The notes: generated from the letters alone by a model not told the origin. A stretch of DNA of 64,000 bases from Halisarca cf. caerulea (GCA_963170055.1 CAUJGJ010000087.1:1697601-1761600); one strand, 5' to 3'; positions 14,695 to 25,947 are shown, counted from the first letter of the stretch. Made by a program: numbers and translations.

Positions 14695-14865
14695 AGTAGC
14701 TTCACTATAGCAGACCATGAGCTGGATTTCCATTCATAACAGGGTCATTATACTGTAAGGTATTGTAACAGTTCCTTTCTCTTGCAAAAGGGTCTTCGTT
14801 ATTTGAAGGAGAGGTCTCTCGTGTTGTTTCCCTTCAGCAAAGTCTTGTTATGAAGACAGAAGCCA
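14695..14865 (-). pseudogene. Receptor tail exon relic (copy F)
   Basis: Minus-strand similarity to the tail half of the last receptor exon (NPA-HGLL in place of NPAYGPL), with frameshifts and loss of the membrane helix. It sits only about 380 bases from the complete gene's stop, making a head-to-tail duplicate remnant. Confidence 0.6.
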
Positions 14866-15242
14866 TATATATAGGAGGCTCATGAGCTTTACAAACTCAA
14901 ATCAATTCTATACCTACCTTGTTGTATCTACCTTGCACATAGCAGAAGCATAAATGCAAGGTTGTCATTCACTTTGTTCATATAGAAACTTATGCACAAA
15001 CATATTATGGCACATAGCATCGAAGAATTTGTTAGTTGGTTGATGCATGCTGAATGTTATTTTATTGCGTAAAATTATGTGTACAGTGTTGTACAGTGAA
15101 TGTCTACAGTCATGAATGTAGCTATGAATTATAATACAAGATATAAGCTTGGTGCTTTACATAATATTATGTACATATTATGTCATAAAGTATGTGCAGT
15201 ATAGACAGTGCATAATAAGATTTACACTTGTAGTATGTAACT

Positions 15243-17356
15243 TCACTGCAGTGGACCGTAAGCTGGATTTTCATTCATGGCAATGTTACTATAAGGTTTT
15301 GTTCCTTCAACTTGTTCATATGTGCTTTCTTTGTTTGAAGTAGAATTCTTTTGAGTTGTATTCCGAAGGCAGTGCCTTGTTATGAGCACAGCAACCACTA
15401 CACCGATGATGTTAGTCAACATCAGAACAACTGATGGTATAACACCAGCTAGGATGCAAGTGGTAGCTGAATTGCCCATTGAAACTGTAGATTCATGTAC
15501 TGGGTTCTTACCTACACATGAGCAAACAAGTAATAGCAGTAACGGATCTGTACTAGCTATGGGTATGTGCATGTATACGTGTGTGTAGATATCTATACTT
15601 CCTCACCATTGCATATATACGCAGTCATGCACTGCAATGCATATACTTTACATGTATGCAATCAGTAGTCAAACTTTCAGCTCACGTGTTGAATTTGTAA
15701 TCAGCTTGACAGTATTGGATTGACATCCAACACTACTTCCACAGTTGTTGTTTGAAGTAACAGTAAACAGATACTCTGTATAAGTATTCAGTCCACTGAT
15801 AGTACATGGACTGGTACAAGTCACACTATTCCCACAGTTTGGTGATGATGTAGGACAGTAAGTGACTGCAGTGGATGTGACTGGAGGAGAGTCGGGAGGT
15901 TGTTGCCAAGCAATAGTATATACTGTGGGGTAATCTGTCAATGTTTGTGCAACTACGCTTGTTGGACATAAAGGAGTTCCTGTACATATGGAAAGGAAGT
16001 TCTTCACAATGCTGTATGCAGGGTATGCAGACGTGGATTGATGCTATTATACTGATGCACAACACAAAACTACTGAAGTTTGATATGCAGAAATTATTAT
16101 AGTATTGTGCAAATGATTTTTATCCATTTTGAATTTCAAATTTTGCAATGTCTGCAGGATAAATGCATGCATAGCTGTTACCAAACAATCCAACGTACAT
16201 ATATTGTGCATGATAGTTTACCTATAGACAGAGTAGCCATTCCCTGCACAGTAGTATCACCCAGATTAATACACTGAACAGTCCCTCCATTGTCTGCTGT
16301 AGTAAACCCAGTGATAGTGATGGTGAAGGTTTGAGTGACACCGCGTGTGTCAGTAGTAGTGATCCTGGCATTGTTGGCTACTGTCAGTCCACTGGTTCGC
16401 ACAGCAGTTATCCCACTCAATCCCGTGATAATCCACACAGCTGCTGGACCAGTTACACTACAAGTGAATGTCTGTTGACCACCGCAATCCAGTGACACTG
16501 AGCCACTTGGAGTAAGAGTGCCTGTAGAAGAACAAAACCCAACAGGGCATTAGTATAATAACTCATAACACACACTCAGTCAGACAATACTGGCCAATAG
16601 TGTATACGTAGACAATGCTCCAGAGGGAAGTAGGAACAGGTGCATTCGTATTAAGCCTACAGTAAGTCAAGCTTAGACCCACGCTGCAATAAGCAAACTC
16701 CGCACTATAGCCATTGTTTGGGATACCTACCACTGAATCAGATGTGCTTTAGAATCTAGATTGTTAGCATTCAAACTGCTTAATCAGATTCATGGAAGTG
16801 CAGAACATCAGTCCTAAGTCTGTGAACAGATGTATGTATCGATAAGCTTAATATATGGGCTAGGGCTGTATGTCATAATATTCACTTGCTCTAGGTCACT
16901 TCATGCACTGGAAACTGCCCTTTTGTGTGCCATATAACCCGTTCAGCTATGTCTGAGTAATGTACTGTAAGAGTAAAACCTTCCTATAACAACCACTCAA
17001 GGGACCAAGAACTTGTGGTCTCTGTAGACAAGTGGTCCTTGTATGGAGGTGCTTTAATTTTTGCAAGTGAAGTGGACAATGAGCCAGACTATTGTGGCCT
17101 CTATGACAGGTGGTTTTTCATAATATGTGAGTGGTCTTTAATGATATTATTATATTAATTTTACAGGTTTATATTTTATGGTATAAACATTTCTGCAATT
17201 TATCATCCTTCAAGATTCACTAAGACAGTACAGTAACAACAAATTGCACTCCACTTACTTCTTTTGACATAAATATCAATCACACTGCTTCTTACCTGAC
17301 ACACTTTCTATAGCTACCAAGACAAGTACTGCACAGAACATCCACACATACACCAT
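15243..17356 (-). CDS. Complete Ig-FN3 single-pass membrane receptor with ITAM-like tail (gene B), 307 aa
   Basis: Four exons, every intron phase 1. 17296-17356: signal peptide MVYVWMFCAVLVLVAIESVS, donor GTAAGA. 16222-16521: Ig-like domain with paired cysteines (LDCGGQQTFTCSVTG; TADNGGTVQCIN), acceptor ttcttctacag, donor GTAAAC. 15686-15979: FN3 domain (YTIAWQQPPDSPPVTSTAV; NTYTEYLFTVTS) with extra cysteines, donor GTGAGC. 15243-15511: stalk, membrane helix (CILAGVIPSVVLMLTNIIGV onward) and a 45-residue tail with STYEQV, KPYSNI and NPAYGPL. Exon lengths 61+300+294+269 give one open frame ending TGA at 15243-15245. YSNI and YGPL are seven residues apart, fitting the ITAM rule YxxI/L-x6-8-YxxI/L. 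NPAY is also an NPxY type endocytosis/PTB motif. It is the only intact member of the array. A surface recognition or adhesion role is inferred from architecture. Confidence 0.8.
15258..15320 (-). other. ITAM-like / NPxY tyrosine motif region of gene B tail
   Basis: This is the part of the last exon encoding YEQV, YSNI and YGPL. S-T-Y-E-Q-V fits the looser ITIM pattern. YSNI fits a Grb2-type YxN site. YSNI-x7-YGPL fits an ITAM. These short motifs are degenerate, so the evidence lies in their combination and in preservation of YTDI-x7-YGPL in relic copy G. Confidence 0.5.
16970..17140. repeat. Dispersed 'ggtggtc / tgtagacaag' repeat in gene B first intron
   Basis: Begins 'taacaaccactcaaggga' and carries 'gtggtctctgtagacaagtg'. 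It is a member of the dispersed family described at 1838-1925, within the 774-base first intron of gene B. Confidence 0.55.
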
Positions 17357-17424
17357 CTTGAAGTTTGGAGGTTGCTGTGAAACCATCGATCACATAGCAC
17401 TATATGCGTGCATACATACATGTG

Positions 17425-17680
17425 TGAACCCCACAGATGTATCACGCGAAAACATACACACACAATGTTGTTTATAGTTTGTGTGTGACTTTCACTATAT
17501 GATTGTTAATAGACTTCCTTGTGAAAATACATACGTACATACCTCTGTAACCCAAACATGCAGTGTAAAATCCATTACTGTCTCCCTTTGTTGTGGGACT
17601 CATACAACTTGCCAGGGATTGTCCAGTGGTGTCTTCTAGCCATGTTAAGGGGATCATTTTGATACATGTATAGCAAATAA
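17425..17680. promoter_or_regulatory. Upstream region of gene B, duplicated elsewhere
   Basis: The roughly 250 bases upstream of the signal exon match 7680-7930 (gene A), 11640-11920 and 22640-22880. Conservation between the two genes that still have signal exons makes it the likely promoter region. The same region next to no gene in the other copies shows it travels as part of the duplication unit. No TATA or CCAAT element is evident. Confidence 0.45.
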
Positions 17681-17699
17681 GGGATATTTTATGATTATT

Positions 17700-18325
17700 A
17701 TTCTTTATGTTTTGCATGTCATTGAGTAGGATTTGAAAACTAGGACTTATGCGTGCATATAGTTTATGGCTTGATGCGCATACATGTGGTGGGGGAGCGG
17801 GACAGGGAGAACCGAGGGAGCTGTTACAGTACCACTTGTATGCAAGCTTTCAGTAGAAAATTTCTTGCCATGGGAAATTTACTGTCTTACCCTTCCACAC
17901 TTTCAGGCCCTTGGGACTTGAACGAGATGGTTATAATTAGAACTTAGCTTCAATGGATTGTGATATGTTTGCCTCAGTCTGTCAAATCGAGTTCAAGTTC
18001 TCTGCATGGGGACAAAATCTCCATGCTTAATAATAACATTAGGATATCCCTAGTCATGTCTAACATGCATGCATTTACGTACTTACATAGTATAGTTATA
18101 CCAATATATATCTATACGTATGTAATATATAATATATAATCTACTTTACTCGGTAAAATAATTTGGGTTGCAAAGTTTTTAGACTTAGCATACATGGTGA
18201 TTTGTCTGTGTACTTTCTAGTGCACCATATCATGTATGAATTGATGACATGTACATGCGTAAAGTTTATGAATAACTAATGATGACTGAATCTGTATAGT
18301 GTGTACATTGCATGTTGTTGGCTTT
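17700..18325. other. Spacer with a diverged duplicated block
   Basis: No gene seen. The part from about 18120 resembles 8940-9060 and 12360-12480. Small frames on both strands are not preserved between copies. Confidence 0.45.
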
Positions 18326-18329
18326 GTTT

Positions 18330-19045
18330 CTTCAACTTGTATTAAGTGTTTTCATCCCTCATAGACAAACTGTTTTGAGGTAACTTCATGCGGAAACATC
18401 TTGTTACAAGGACTTTAGGCACTACACTGATTGTATTGACCAACAGCTGTACTGTAGATGGAAATGCACAAAATTCATCACAGATGGAAGTTGTAATGGT
18501 GTTTAAATGGTGATGTGGAAAATGTGTATATACAATGCACCAAGGAGTCTGACTCACCTACATGGACCATGACATCCATTTTAGATGTGTGGATATATGA
18601 ATTGACAGTGATAAATGATACATGTATTATGTACATGTGTGTGTCTGTATCTACCACTGTGATAGTACTGGACTATTGCGGGTACAATGCACTTATAAAT
18701 ACATATGTACGTACATATGGATGTACATGCCTATTATAGAAGTAGCAGTCTTACTCAGCTCACATGTTGTCATAAGCTTGACAGTGTTCCATAAGGTACC
18801 CTCCTCTGGTTCCGCAGTTGTTTATTACAGTAACTGTAATGAGATACTCTGTACCAGGTTTTAGCTCATGAATAATACACAGACTAGTAAAATATATCTT
18901 ACTCTCTGTACAGTTTGATGATGACAAAAGGCAGTAGGTGACTGCAATGGATGTAACTGGAATAATATACAGGTTTTGACTGGTAGTTGCTGTTGGGCAA
19001 TTGGCCAATGAATATGCACTTACGTGAGTGGGACACGAAGGATGG
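18330..19045 (-). pseudogene. Relic FN3 and membrane exon of a receptor gene (copy D)
   Basis: 18752-19045 encodes, in one frame, an FN3-like sequence (PVTSIAVTYCLLSSSNC; KPGTEYLITVTVINNCG) homologous to the FN3 exon of gene B. It has lost the tryptophan-bearing strand and ends at a premature stop. 18330-18480 shows scraps of the membrane/tail exon (for example 'ttcaacttgta', 'catcttgttacaag'). The upstream side runs straight into a CA tract and no Ig exon follows. Confidence 0.65.
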
Positions 19046-19094
19046 GTGATACTTAGTGATGATAGTGGATGCATGCATGCACATGTGTATGTAA

Positions 19095-19181
19095 GCACAC
19101 ACACACACACACGCGCGCGCGCACATGCTTGCACGTACATACACACACACACAAACATGCACGCATGCACACACACATACA

Positions 19182-19239
<58 letters not shown>

Positions 19240-19258
19240 CACACACACACACACACAC
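19095..19258. repeat. CA microsatellite with a (CG)n core segment
   Basis: (CA)n with an internal acgcgcgcgcgcac stretch, an alternating purine-pyrimidine sequence of the kind prone to Z-DNA. It borders FN3 relic D at the position of the Ig/FN3 intron. Confidence 0.9.
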
Positions 19259-19259
19259 T

Positions 19260-20040
19260 TATAAATTAAAGGTTAATTATTGCTAGTTTTAAAAAGTTTG
19301 ATATGAGTTAACCTATACCGTGCAAATGGTGCTTGACAATGTGTTTATATCAGCTCATGAAGACATATATTCCATGCAAACGCTGAAGGGGGTGGTGAAT
19401 AAATATTGCTTATAACATAGGTATAACGTTTCTTAGTATTAGCTGCTTCTACATTTTTGCATTTAATTTTATGATATTTTGTATTCTATTGTATCTATCT
19501 ATAGGTTATTACCAAGCGGTCGATCCCTTCTCGGCCAAGCATTTTCGATATAACCATGCAATTTACAAACTCTAGAACTGAAAGTTATCTTTCAAAAAAC
19601 TGTGAATTTCTAGAGTAATTGTTATTAACTTACAGTAGCTTATGGAATAAAGACTTATATATCCATGCAATTTGGCAACACTACATCCTCATTTCTACTT
19701 ATAGTACACCAGCTCCTCAGGCTGTCAATTATAGTTGCATGCATGCAAACATACAAGGAGGGAGTAGTAACTTTGTTCTGCCGATCGCGAGAATACTACA
19801 TTGCATGACATGTACTCATGCATGCACATAGCAGTGATAGAATGGCCCAATATACTTAGCTATATGTATACCAATCAGTCCCTTCTTGACTGACATTTTT
19901 CAGCAGACCTACAATTTACAAACATTGAATACATCTCGAAAAGGGAATTTATTCGTATAAAACAAAATGTAATTTATTAAAAATATTTGGTGTCACTCGT
20001 ATATATATATGGTGAGAATGTAGTATACATACTACATTTT
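19260..20040. other. Intergenic, no gene seen
   Basis: AT-rich sequence upstream of the 7TM receptor gene. There are no exon-like frames. It may hold that gene's promoter, but no canonical element is evident. Confidence 0.4.
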
Positions 20041-20102
20041 CAAGTAGGCACAGTGGCAACTGATCTTTCTTATCTCTTATACCGAAATTGTCCACATCTG
20101 CC

Positions 20103-21116
20103 ATGGAAAACTGTACATGGATTGCGAATGACAGTACATGTAGTTCAGGGACAGAGGCAAATGTTTTAGGGGGACCTGCTTTGATAGCATTCTACATTGC
20201 TGCACAACCGATCCTAATCTTGGGAAATGGACTATCAGTGTTAGCAATCATCTCCTTGTCGCGTGCGTCTAGGATATCCAGAGCGTTGAGAGTGTTTCTG
20301 ATAAATCAATTGGCGGCTTGTATCATTTTTACTGTTGCTATCAGCTGTTTCCTTCTAGTCCCATGTATTCTGGCACTTAATATCACCGCTAATCCCCCAC
20401 CTCTACTATTTTGTCAATTTCTGCTTTGGGGATATGGATTTGGTGCAATTGGAAGAATGTGGAGTCTGACAGCTTTCTCCATTGTCATCTTGGTTATAGT
20501 TCAATATGGCAAGCAAGCTCTTAGACCTATTTACATGATCGCTGGACTTGTTGGAGCATGGACACTCACATTTTTCTTCAATTTCCATCAAATACTCCCG
20601 TATCCAGTATACGTTGTGCAGTTAGTGGAAAATTTAGTCTGTTTCCCACATTTTGATGCCCTCCCTCAGTCTAGTTTGTATTCCATCTTCTTCATTTGGG
20701 TGGTACTGGGAGGCCTCATTCCCCTTGCTATCAGCCTCGCCATCCCCATCTTCATCCTCTGCTACATCAAATGTAACAGCATCACCGAGGGAATAGAGGA
20801 CAAAACAAGAATAGCCAAATTTGCTCTTTTCTTAGTGTCTGGTAACATAGTCAACTTTCTTGGTCAGACTATTCCGCCATTTGTATCTCTGCATGCTGAG
20901 GCATCAGGTGTGATTGCTGTTTCTCTTTTTGTATTCATCTCCTCACTCCCAACACCTTTCATCATAATTACCTATTTGAAGCCAGTTCGCGAGCAAGTGA
21001 AGAAAATGCTGTGTGCCCTGTTCACTCACAAAAAATCATTGTCAAGGAACAGCAAATCTGTTCCTCCTGTTGTTACACCTAATATGCACACCACAGAGAC
21101 CCAGGGAAGTGTGTGA
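20103..21116 (+). CDS. Intronless seven-transmembrane receptor, rhodopsin-like but non-canonical, 337 aa
   Basis: The first ATG of a long open frame is at 20103 (aactgccATGG-like context); the stop is TGA at 21114-21116. The short extracellular N-terminus has N-glycosylation sites (N3, N9). Seven hydrophobic segments lie at about residues 24-50, 65-90, 104-135, 143-163, 192-222, 238-261 and 268-291. GNG in helix 1 (N42) and W153 in helix 4 are class A hallmarks; C104 and C180 could form the usual disulfide. The helix 2 aspartate is missing (NQLAACII), the DRY box is replaced by VQYGK, and helix 7 has SLPTPFIIITY rather than NPxxY. A short amphipathic helix 8 (REQVKKMLCALF) has a possible palmitoyl cysteine. 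The ligand is unknown. It resembles the lineage-specific 7TM receptors common in early-branching animals. Confidence 0.85.
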   Translation: MENCTWIANDSTCSSGTEANVLGGPALIAFYIAAQPILILGNGLSVLAIISLSRASRISRALRVFLINQLAACIIFTVAISCFLLVPCILALNITANPPPLLFCQFLLWGYGFGAIGRMWSLTAFSIVILVIVQYGKQALRPIYMIAGLVGAWTLTFFFNFHQILPYPVYVVQLVENLVCFPHFDALPQSSLYSIFFIWVVLGGLIPLAISLAIPIFILCYIKCNSITEGIEDKTRIAKFALFLVSGNIVNFLGQTIPPFVSLHAEASGVIAVSLFVFISSLPTPFIIITYLKPVREQVKKMLCALFTHKKSLSRNSKSVPPVVTPNMHTTETQGSV

Positions 21117-21185
21117 GGATTTATAAGTTGGGACTTTGTTGATTCCATCAATGGCTTTGAAATTGAAGTTTTTCTTTCATGTTAA

Positions 21186-21968
21186 CCCTTTAACGTTTGT
21201 TAGGCCATAAAGTGGCTTTTGTGGTATGGTTTGCATTTTGACGCGATATCGAATTTATACTAATATGCTAACTATAGCAAGATACTACTCAATAGAGTTC
21301 TTTTATGAAGTTTGAACATCATATGTTCTGTACTTTCTAAGATACAGCCTTATAAAATATTAGTTTTACTGGAAATTACTGAGATATACAACACATATAC
21401 GGTGTTAGCTCAACAAAAATGGCCGGTCTCGTCAACTTCTTGTGCAATTTAATACACGAAAATCAACGTAGACAAGTCTTCTGGACAAAATTACAGAAAG
21501 CGAAGCAGGAAAGAATCCTACAACAGCTTTTGATGGTGTTACAAATGTCAAACGTGAGATTTAATTCAGTTTCGTCGCAAACTTTGGTACTTAAAAAAGT
21601 TTTACCGAACGATAATCGTCTTTGTTAATCAGAACTGTACCATAAGCCTTAGAATGCAACTCTTTGTTCTTATTTCAGTCAGTAATGGAACATAAAGTGC
21701 ACTAGCCCCCATGCTGAAAGTATTTTATCGATATTTGCTCTATTACTTTTACGGATATTTTGAAGTCTATAAAATAGCGAATCTTGTCATCTTTTTGATC
21801 CCAAAGTCTTCTGATATGTCTTTCCACGCATTTGAAGGACTTTTCGAAGCTTTCCAATAGGTGTCATACTTCGAAATGCGTTTAATCTGTTCTGCCTTCA
21901 AGAGCCACTTTATGGCCCTAAAAACGTTTGGGGACAAAAAAATCGCGCAAACGCAAACGTTAAAAGGT
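21186..21968. mobile_element. TTAA-flanked inverted-repeat element, 783 bp (piggyBac-like MITE)
   Basis: TTAA at 21182-21185 and 21969-21972 flank an element whose ends are CCCTTTAACGTTTG and the inverse of CCTTTTAACGTTTG. A subterminal 'ggccataaagtggct' is repeated in inverse near the other end (about 21906). TTAA target duplications with CCCTTT-type ends are the hallmark of piggyBac elements. There is no transposase. A 69-codon plus-strand frame inside (21419-21628) is unremarkable and probably non-coding. It sits about 70 bases after the 7TM gene, so it may lie in that gene's 3' UTR. Confidence 0.8.
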
Positions 21969-21972
21969 TAAT

Positions 21973-22440
21973 TTGAACACAAAATTAATATTAGAATTGC
22001 ATTGTAATTGTTATACTCACTTTTGCTTTTTTAGTGTATGTATTTTTTTTCAAGTACAAAATGGATAGTTATATTTGTATATTGAAATAGACATTAATTG
22101 ACCTGTGATTCCCTAACAGCCAGATCAGTGGCTGCAGGGAATTGTGGAATCATATGGCGACTTGATCCGGAGCCTCGAATGAGGGATGAGCGTAGCAATG
22201 AGATCGAAGGGCAAAACGTGGACTGAAAAAGGAGACTGAGGAACACCTTGTGTATCTGTAAAGCATTGATACAGAGACAAGGGTAAATTAAGAGGGTGAA
22301 GCCCGAGTTATTACCATTGGTGTAATATTAAATGTCAGTATCAAGGCTATAGCTGCACAAGGGGTACTACATGTAATACATGGATTCCTGCTGCTGCATG
22401 ATACAGCACACATACATAATAGCTGTTGTCAAACATGGAG
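21973..22440. other. No gene seen
   Basis: AT-rich sequence with a slightly GC-richer, purine-rich patch at 22120-22310 ('cctcgaatgagggatgagcg'). It may be an old repeat, but no family could be assigned. Confidence 0.4.
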
Positions 22441-22442
22441 TC

Positions 22443-22525
22443 GCACACACACACATGCATGCACATATGCACACATGTACGCACACATGCATGCCTGCAC
22501 ACACACACACACACACAAACACACA

Positions 22526-22582
<57 letters not shown>
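22443..22582. repeat. CA microsatellite
   Basis: Interrupted then pure (CA)n, with catgcatgc interruptions. It lies just before another orphan copy of the receptor upstream region. Confidence 0.9.
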
Positions 22583-22584
<2 letters not shown>

Positions 22585-22639
22585 AGTGCAGATGCGCTGT
22601 TGTTGTCAATGATGGACTTCACTGTGAATATATGAGATA

Positions 22640-22880
22640 ATACACATCTGTGTAACCCAAACAGTGTAAAAACCCATTACTGTCTCCCTTAGATGTGGGA
22701 ATCACACAAATTACCAACTATTTTCCAAATCTCAACATAGATGCTCAAACCTACATAGGCCAGACCGCTAACCTCCATTTTTGGTGACATCATGCAGCAG
22801 TTAGCAGGTTGGTGTATATGAGACTAGGGACTGTCCAATAGTGATTTCCAGCCATATTGCATGATCATTGTGATTCATCA
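22640..22880. repeat. Orphan copy of receptor upstream region
   Basis: Matches 17540-17670 in order ('gtgtaacccaaac..agtgtaaaa', 'attactgtctccctt', 'ttgtccaatagtg', 'agccatattg'), but no signal-peptide exon follows on the minus strand. About 80 unrelated bases interrupt it. This extends the duplicated array past the 7TM gene. Confidence 0.55.
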
Positions 22881-22984
22881 AAATTAATGAGAGTACCAAT
22901 GTACATCTAATAATGTGAGAAGAAAATTATCTACTCACAGGGCAAGGTGAGCATATACAAGGGAGGGAGGCAGGGCTGGACAAT

Positions 22985-23171
22985 AGGGCTATACATACAT
23001 GAGGCTAGATGAGTACAGGGCTAGACATAGTTTAGTTAGACTGAGTGCACACTGTGCAAATTCCTACATCCCATAGCATACAACATGTGTGGGATTTAGG
23101 AATTGTGCACTCAGTCAAACTGAATTCCATCTGGCCCTATACCTGTCTAACCTCATGTATGTATAGCTCTA
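22985..23171. mobile_element. Fold-back element (imperfect hairpin, about 190 bases)
   Basis: The left arm runs from 'gctatacatacatgagg' to 'gactgagtgcac' and 'aaattcctacatccca'. The right arm (about 23087-23171) is the diverged complement, ending 'cctcatgtatgtatagctct'. Arms are about 85 bases. No coding sequence. A palindromic MITE is the likeliest explanation. Confidence 0.65.
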
Positions 23172-23344
23172 TGCTCATGTAACCTCATCAGCTGGGTGGA
23201 CTATTACTGCATGGAATGTATGGGATATCACTGGGTTTACTACGGCAGACAATAGAGGAAGGGTTCGGTGTATTAATCAGACTGATGGTGCTGTTCAGGC
23301 TTGCATGTGTTTGTTTGTATGCACGCATGCACACATGTACGTAT

Positions 23345-23345
<1 letters not shown>

Positions 23346-23412
<67 letters not shown>

Positions 23413-23428
23413 CCACGTACGCATGTAT

Positions 23429-23507
<79 letters not shown>
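23346..23507. repeat. CA microsatellite
   Basis: Two long (CA)n runs separated by gcacccacgtacgcatgtatgc. Frames of Thr-His or Cys-Val repeats here are artefacts. Confidence 0.95.
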
Positions 23508-23511
<4 letters not shown>

Positions 23512-24038
23512 TGCACACATGCACGCATGTACACACACAGATACACATGTATATATTGTGTAACTTTTATAGTCCCATAGGCCATGTATCAAGTAATTCT
23601 CAGATTCAGTGAACCATGCACTAGAATTGACACATCACAGCATGGCAATGTACCAGTCACTGGTTATAACTTATAACTTGGCATGGAAATCAATTATAAT
23701 ACTTTCAAATATTATTATAATTATGTGAGGTAAGCGTAAGATACAGCACATTTCACTATAATATTTGCACAGCATGTGTGAATAAGGCATTTGATACTGA
23801 ACAGGCTGACCACATAAACAGTCCTGTGTCCTTCAGATACCAGAATACACTATCCTTGTGATTGAAAAAAATATCTATATTGGCATACAGTATATTGGAT
23901 GCCACAAAGACAGTTAATATTGCTTAGCAACAGTAAAGTGTAGGCAATCTATAGTGAATATTTTCTATAATATGTAACTGCCAACATACCTCCTGCCCAT
24001 GCACATATAACATGATTATCATGTTCTTATATATTATA

Positions 24039-24078
24039 TGTGTGTCTGTGTGTGTGTGTCTGTGTGTGTGTCTGTGTG

Positions 24079-24111
<33 letters not shown>

Positions 24112-24112
24112 T
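24039..24112. repeat. TG microsatellite
   Basis: (TG)n with periodic tctg interruptions. Confidence 0.9.
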
Positions 24113-24337
24113 GGATGTACGCTCTTGTGAGAAATTTGACTCTCAGGCAGCAGTTTATCAATGCTACATTCACCGTAACGGTAAATAAGCGCCCCTCTGA
24201 CCTTGTAGAAACTCGCGAAGAACTTCTTTCTCGATCAATTTCGTGCAATACCACTTTCAGTTATTTCATCACTAAGGTCTTCTGAAGCCTTATGCATGTC
24301 GATATGGCCAATCCTTGGTGATATTGTCAAGGAAGAA

Positions 24338-24728
24338 CTATTTAATTAAAGTGAAGAAGAAGAAACAATAAGGAACAAAAAACAAGGTGTCGGATTGAAG
24401 TGTAATTCTCCAAAATGTACAATTACTGTTCCATGCTACTATCCGTCTGTGCAAATCTGTCGGTAGATGAGCCCGGAAACAGGCTATGCAGTAGTTTACA
24501 CCGCACCTACTGCACACGTATGTCATCTCCGTGACTCTTTCGCCTTTCTCTCTTTCGCGAGCTTCACCTCTAACAGTAAACCTATGTCATTCTTTTATCT
24601 TTAGAGCTATTTTTAGGCTTTCCAATGACGTACGTAAGAATATTCAGGATAGAAGCTACGTAGCACACAGAATGATCGTTTAATTTTCCCTCCAATTTCG
24701 TGGCCGCTTTGGGCGTACCATAGAAGGG
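24338..24728 (-). pseudogene. piggyBac-type transposase C-terminal remnant with one TTAA end
   Basis: Reading from the right, TTAA (24729-24732) is followed on the minus strand by CCCTTCTATGGTACGCCC, a piggyBac-like terminus. About 100 bases further in, an open stretch encodes GEAREREKGERVTEMTYVC then SRCGVNYCIACFRAHLPTD. This CxxC...CxxC(F) ending resembles the cysteine-rich C-terminal zinc-binding domain of piggyBac transposases. The catalytic domain is absent and the opposite terminus was not found. It is an internally deleted copy, and a possible former source of the transposase acting on the TTAA elements nearby. Confidence 0.6.
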
Positions 24729-24732
24729 TTAA

Positions 24733-25520
24733 CAGGTGAAATCATAACTTTTAGCCTCAATTATGTATTGGGTGCTAAATTTTATGAGGCTCTTAGTAGA
24801 GTGTTGGTCATTGTCTGGTGCATGCATGTGTCCTAAATCAATGTTTTTAACCTGGATAGTACCATGCAAGTTTTGGGGCTGGGAATCACCACTGCTGTGA
24901 GTTAGGTGGACATGCCACCACCCTTAAACTGCAGCCCAGCCCTCCTCATGTCTTGCATGGGGCTTGCAACTTCACAGATATGAGAAGCACCTGCATTTCA
25001 CAATTAAGGAGGGCCATCGGGATGGCGGGGGAACTGAGCCACATCAAGTGGGTCTGTCCCTCACTGATGTCTGATATATTGCTCACCCCCAATTGTGATT
25101 CTTTGCTTGGGGCCCAACATACGGACTACAATAGCCTGCACTGCAGTCTTTGGTATTATATGAATTACAATTAAGTTTGACTTAGTTTGAATGTATGCTT
25201 AGCCTATAAGATTTTGTGCGTGTTTGTGTAGTTATGCATGGCATTGCATGAGCATACGAGTATAATTATATGCATGTGTACATGCATGGTAATGTTATTC
25301 ATTTGTACAGATTTAAGTTACTTAAAATTTATTCCATCTCAACGTTTAATTCAAGATAAATCAGCAACATACTGAACTATATAATAAGAATTATAGTTTT
25401 ATGTCAAGAATGGAAAATTCTACTGAAAAATGTATTAATTTATACTAGTTTATAGTAATTATTACTATGTTATGACTACCAAGTCTTACACTTAGCCTAT
25501 CACAATCTCTATTATAAGCA
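24733..25520. other. No gene seen
   Basis: AT-rich intergenic DNA with a GC-richer patch at 24890-25090 ('caccaccctta', 'gatggcggggg') holding only short frames on either strand. Confidence 0.4.
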
Positions 25521-25947
25521 CTGCATGTCACTCAAATCCAGTTTCCACCATCACTGTCACTACTGTCCACGTGCACCTGTAGTAATTGAAAAAAAGAAGT
25601 CACTGCACTGTGGATTGTATTATTATACGTGTATTATACCAGGGTTATAATTTTTATAGAAAACAATGCTGTTGTATGCAGTTTGAAATTGTATATACAT
25701 GCACTTACCAATCAAACTTTATAGTGCACGTGAAAGGCTTGAAATAGATACCCCATAACCAGAAAGCCCACTGGATTGTGTATGGCTGCGGTCATGTCCT
25801 CCCCAATTTACATGCTTATAACGTAATAATATACTTTATACCTTGTGCTGGGAATTGTAAAAAAATGTTTACAACAAGATCAAGTATACTGAACATTGAC
25901 AATCATGATTGATGAAGTTGTTTTACCACACCAGCACCATTGCTCAC

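Noticed and set aside
21419..21628. 69-codon frame inside the first TTAA element as a transposase
   Set aside because: Far too short and without transposase motifs.
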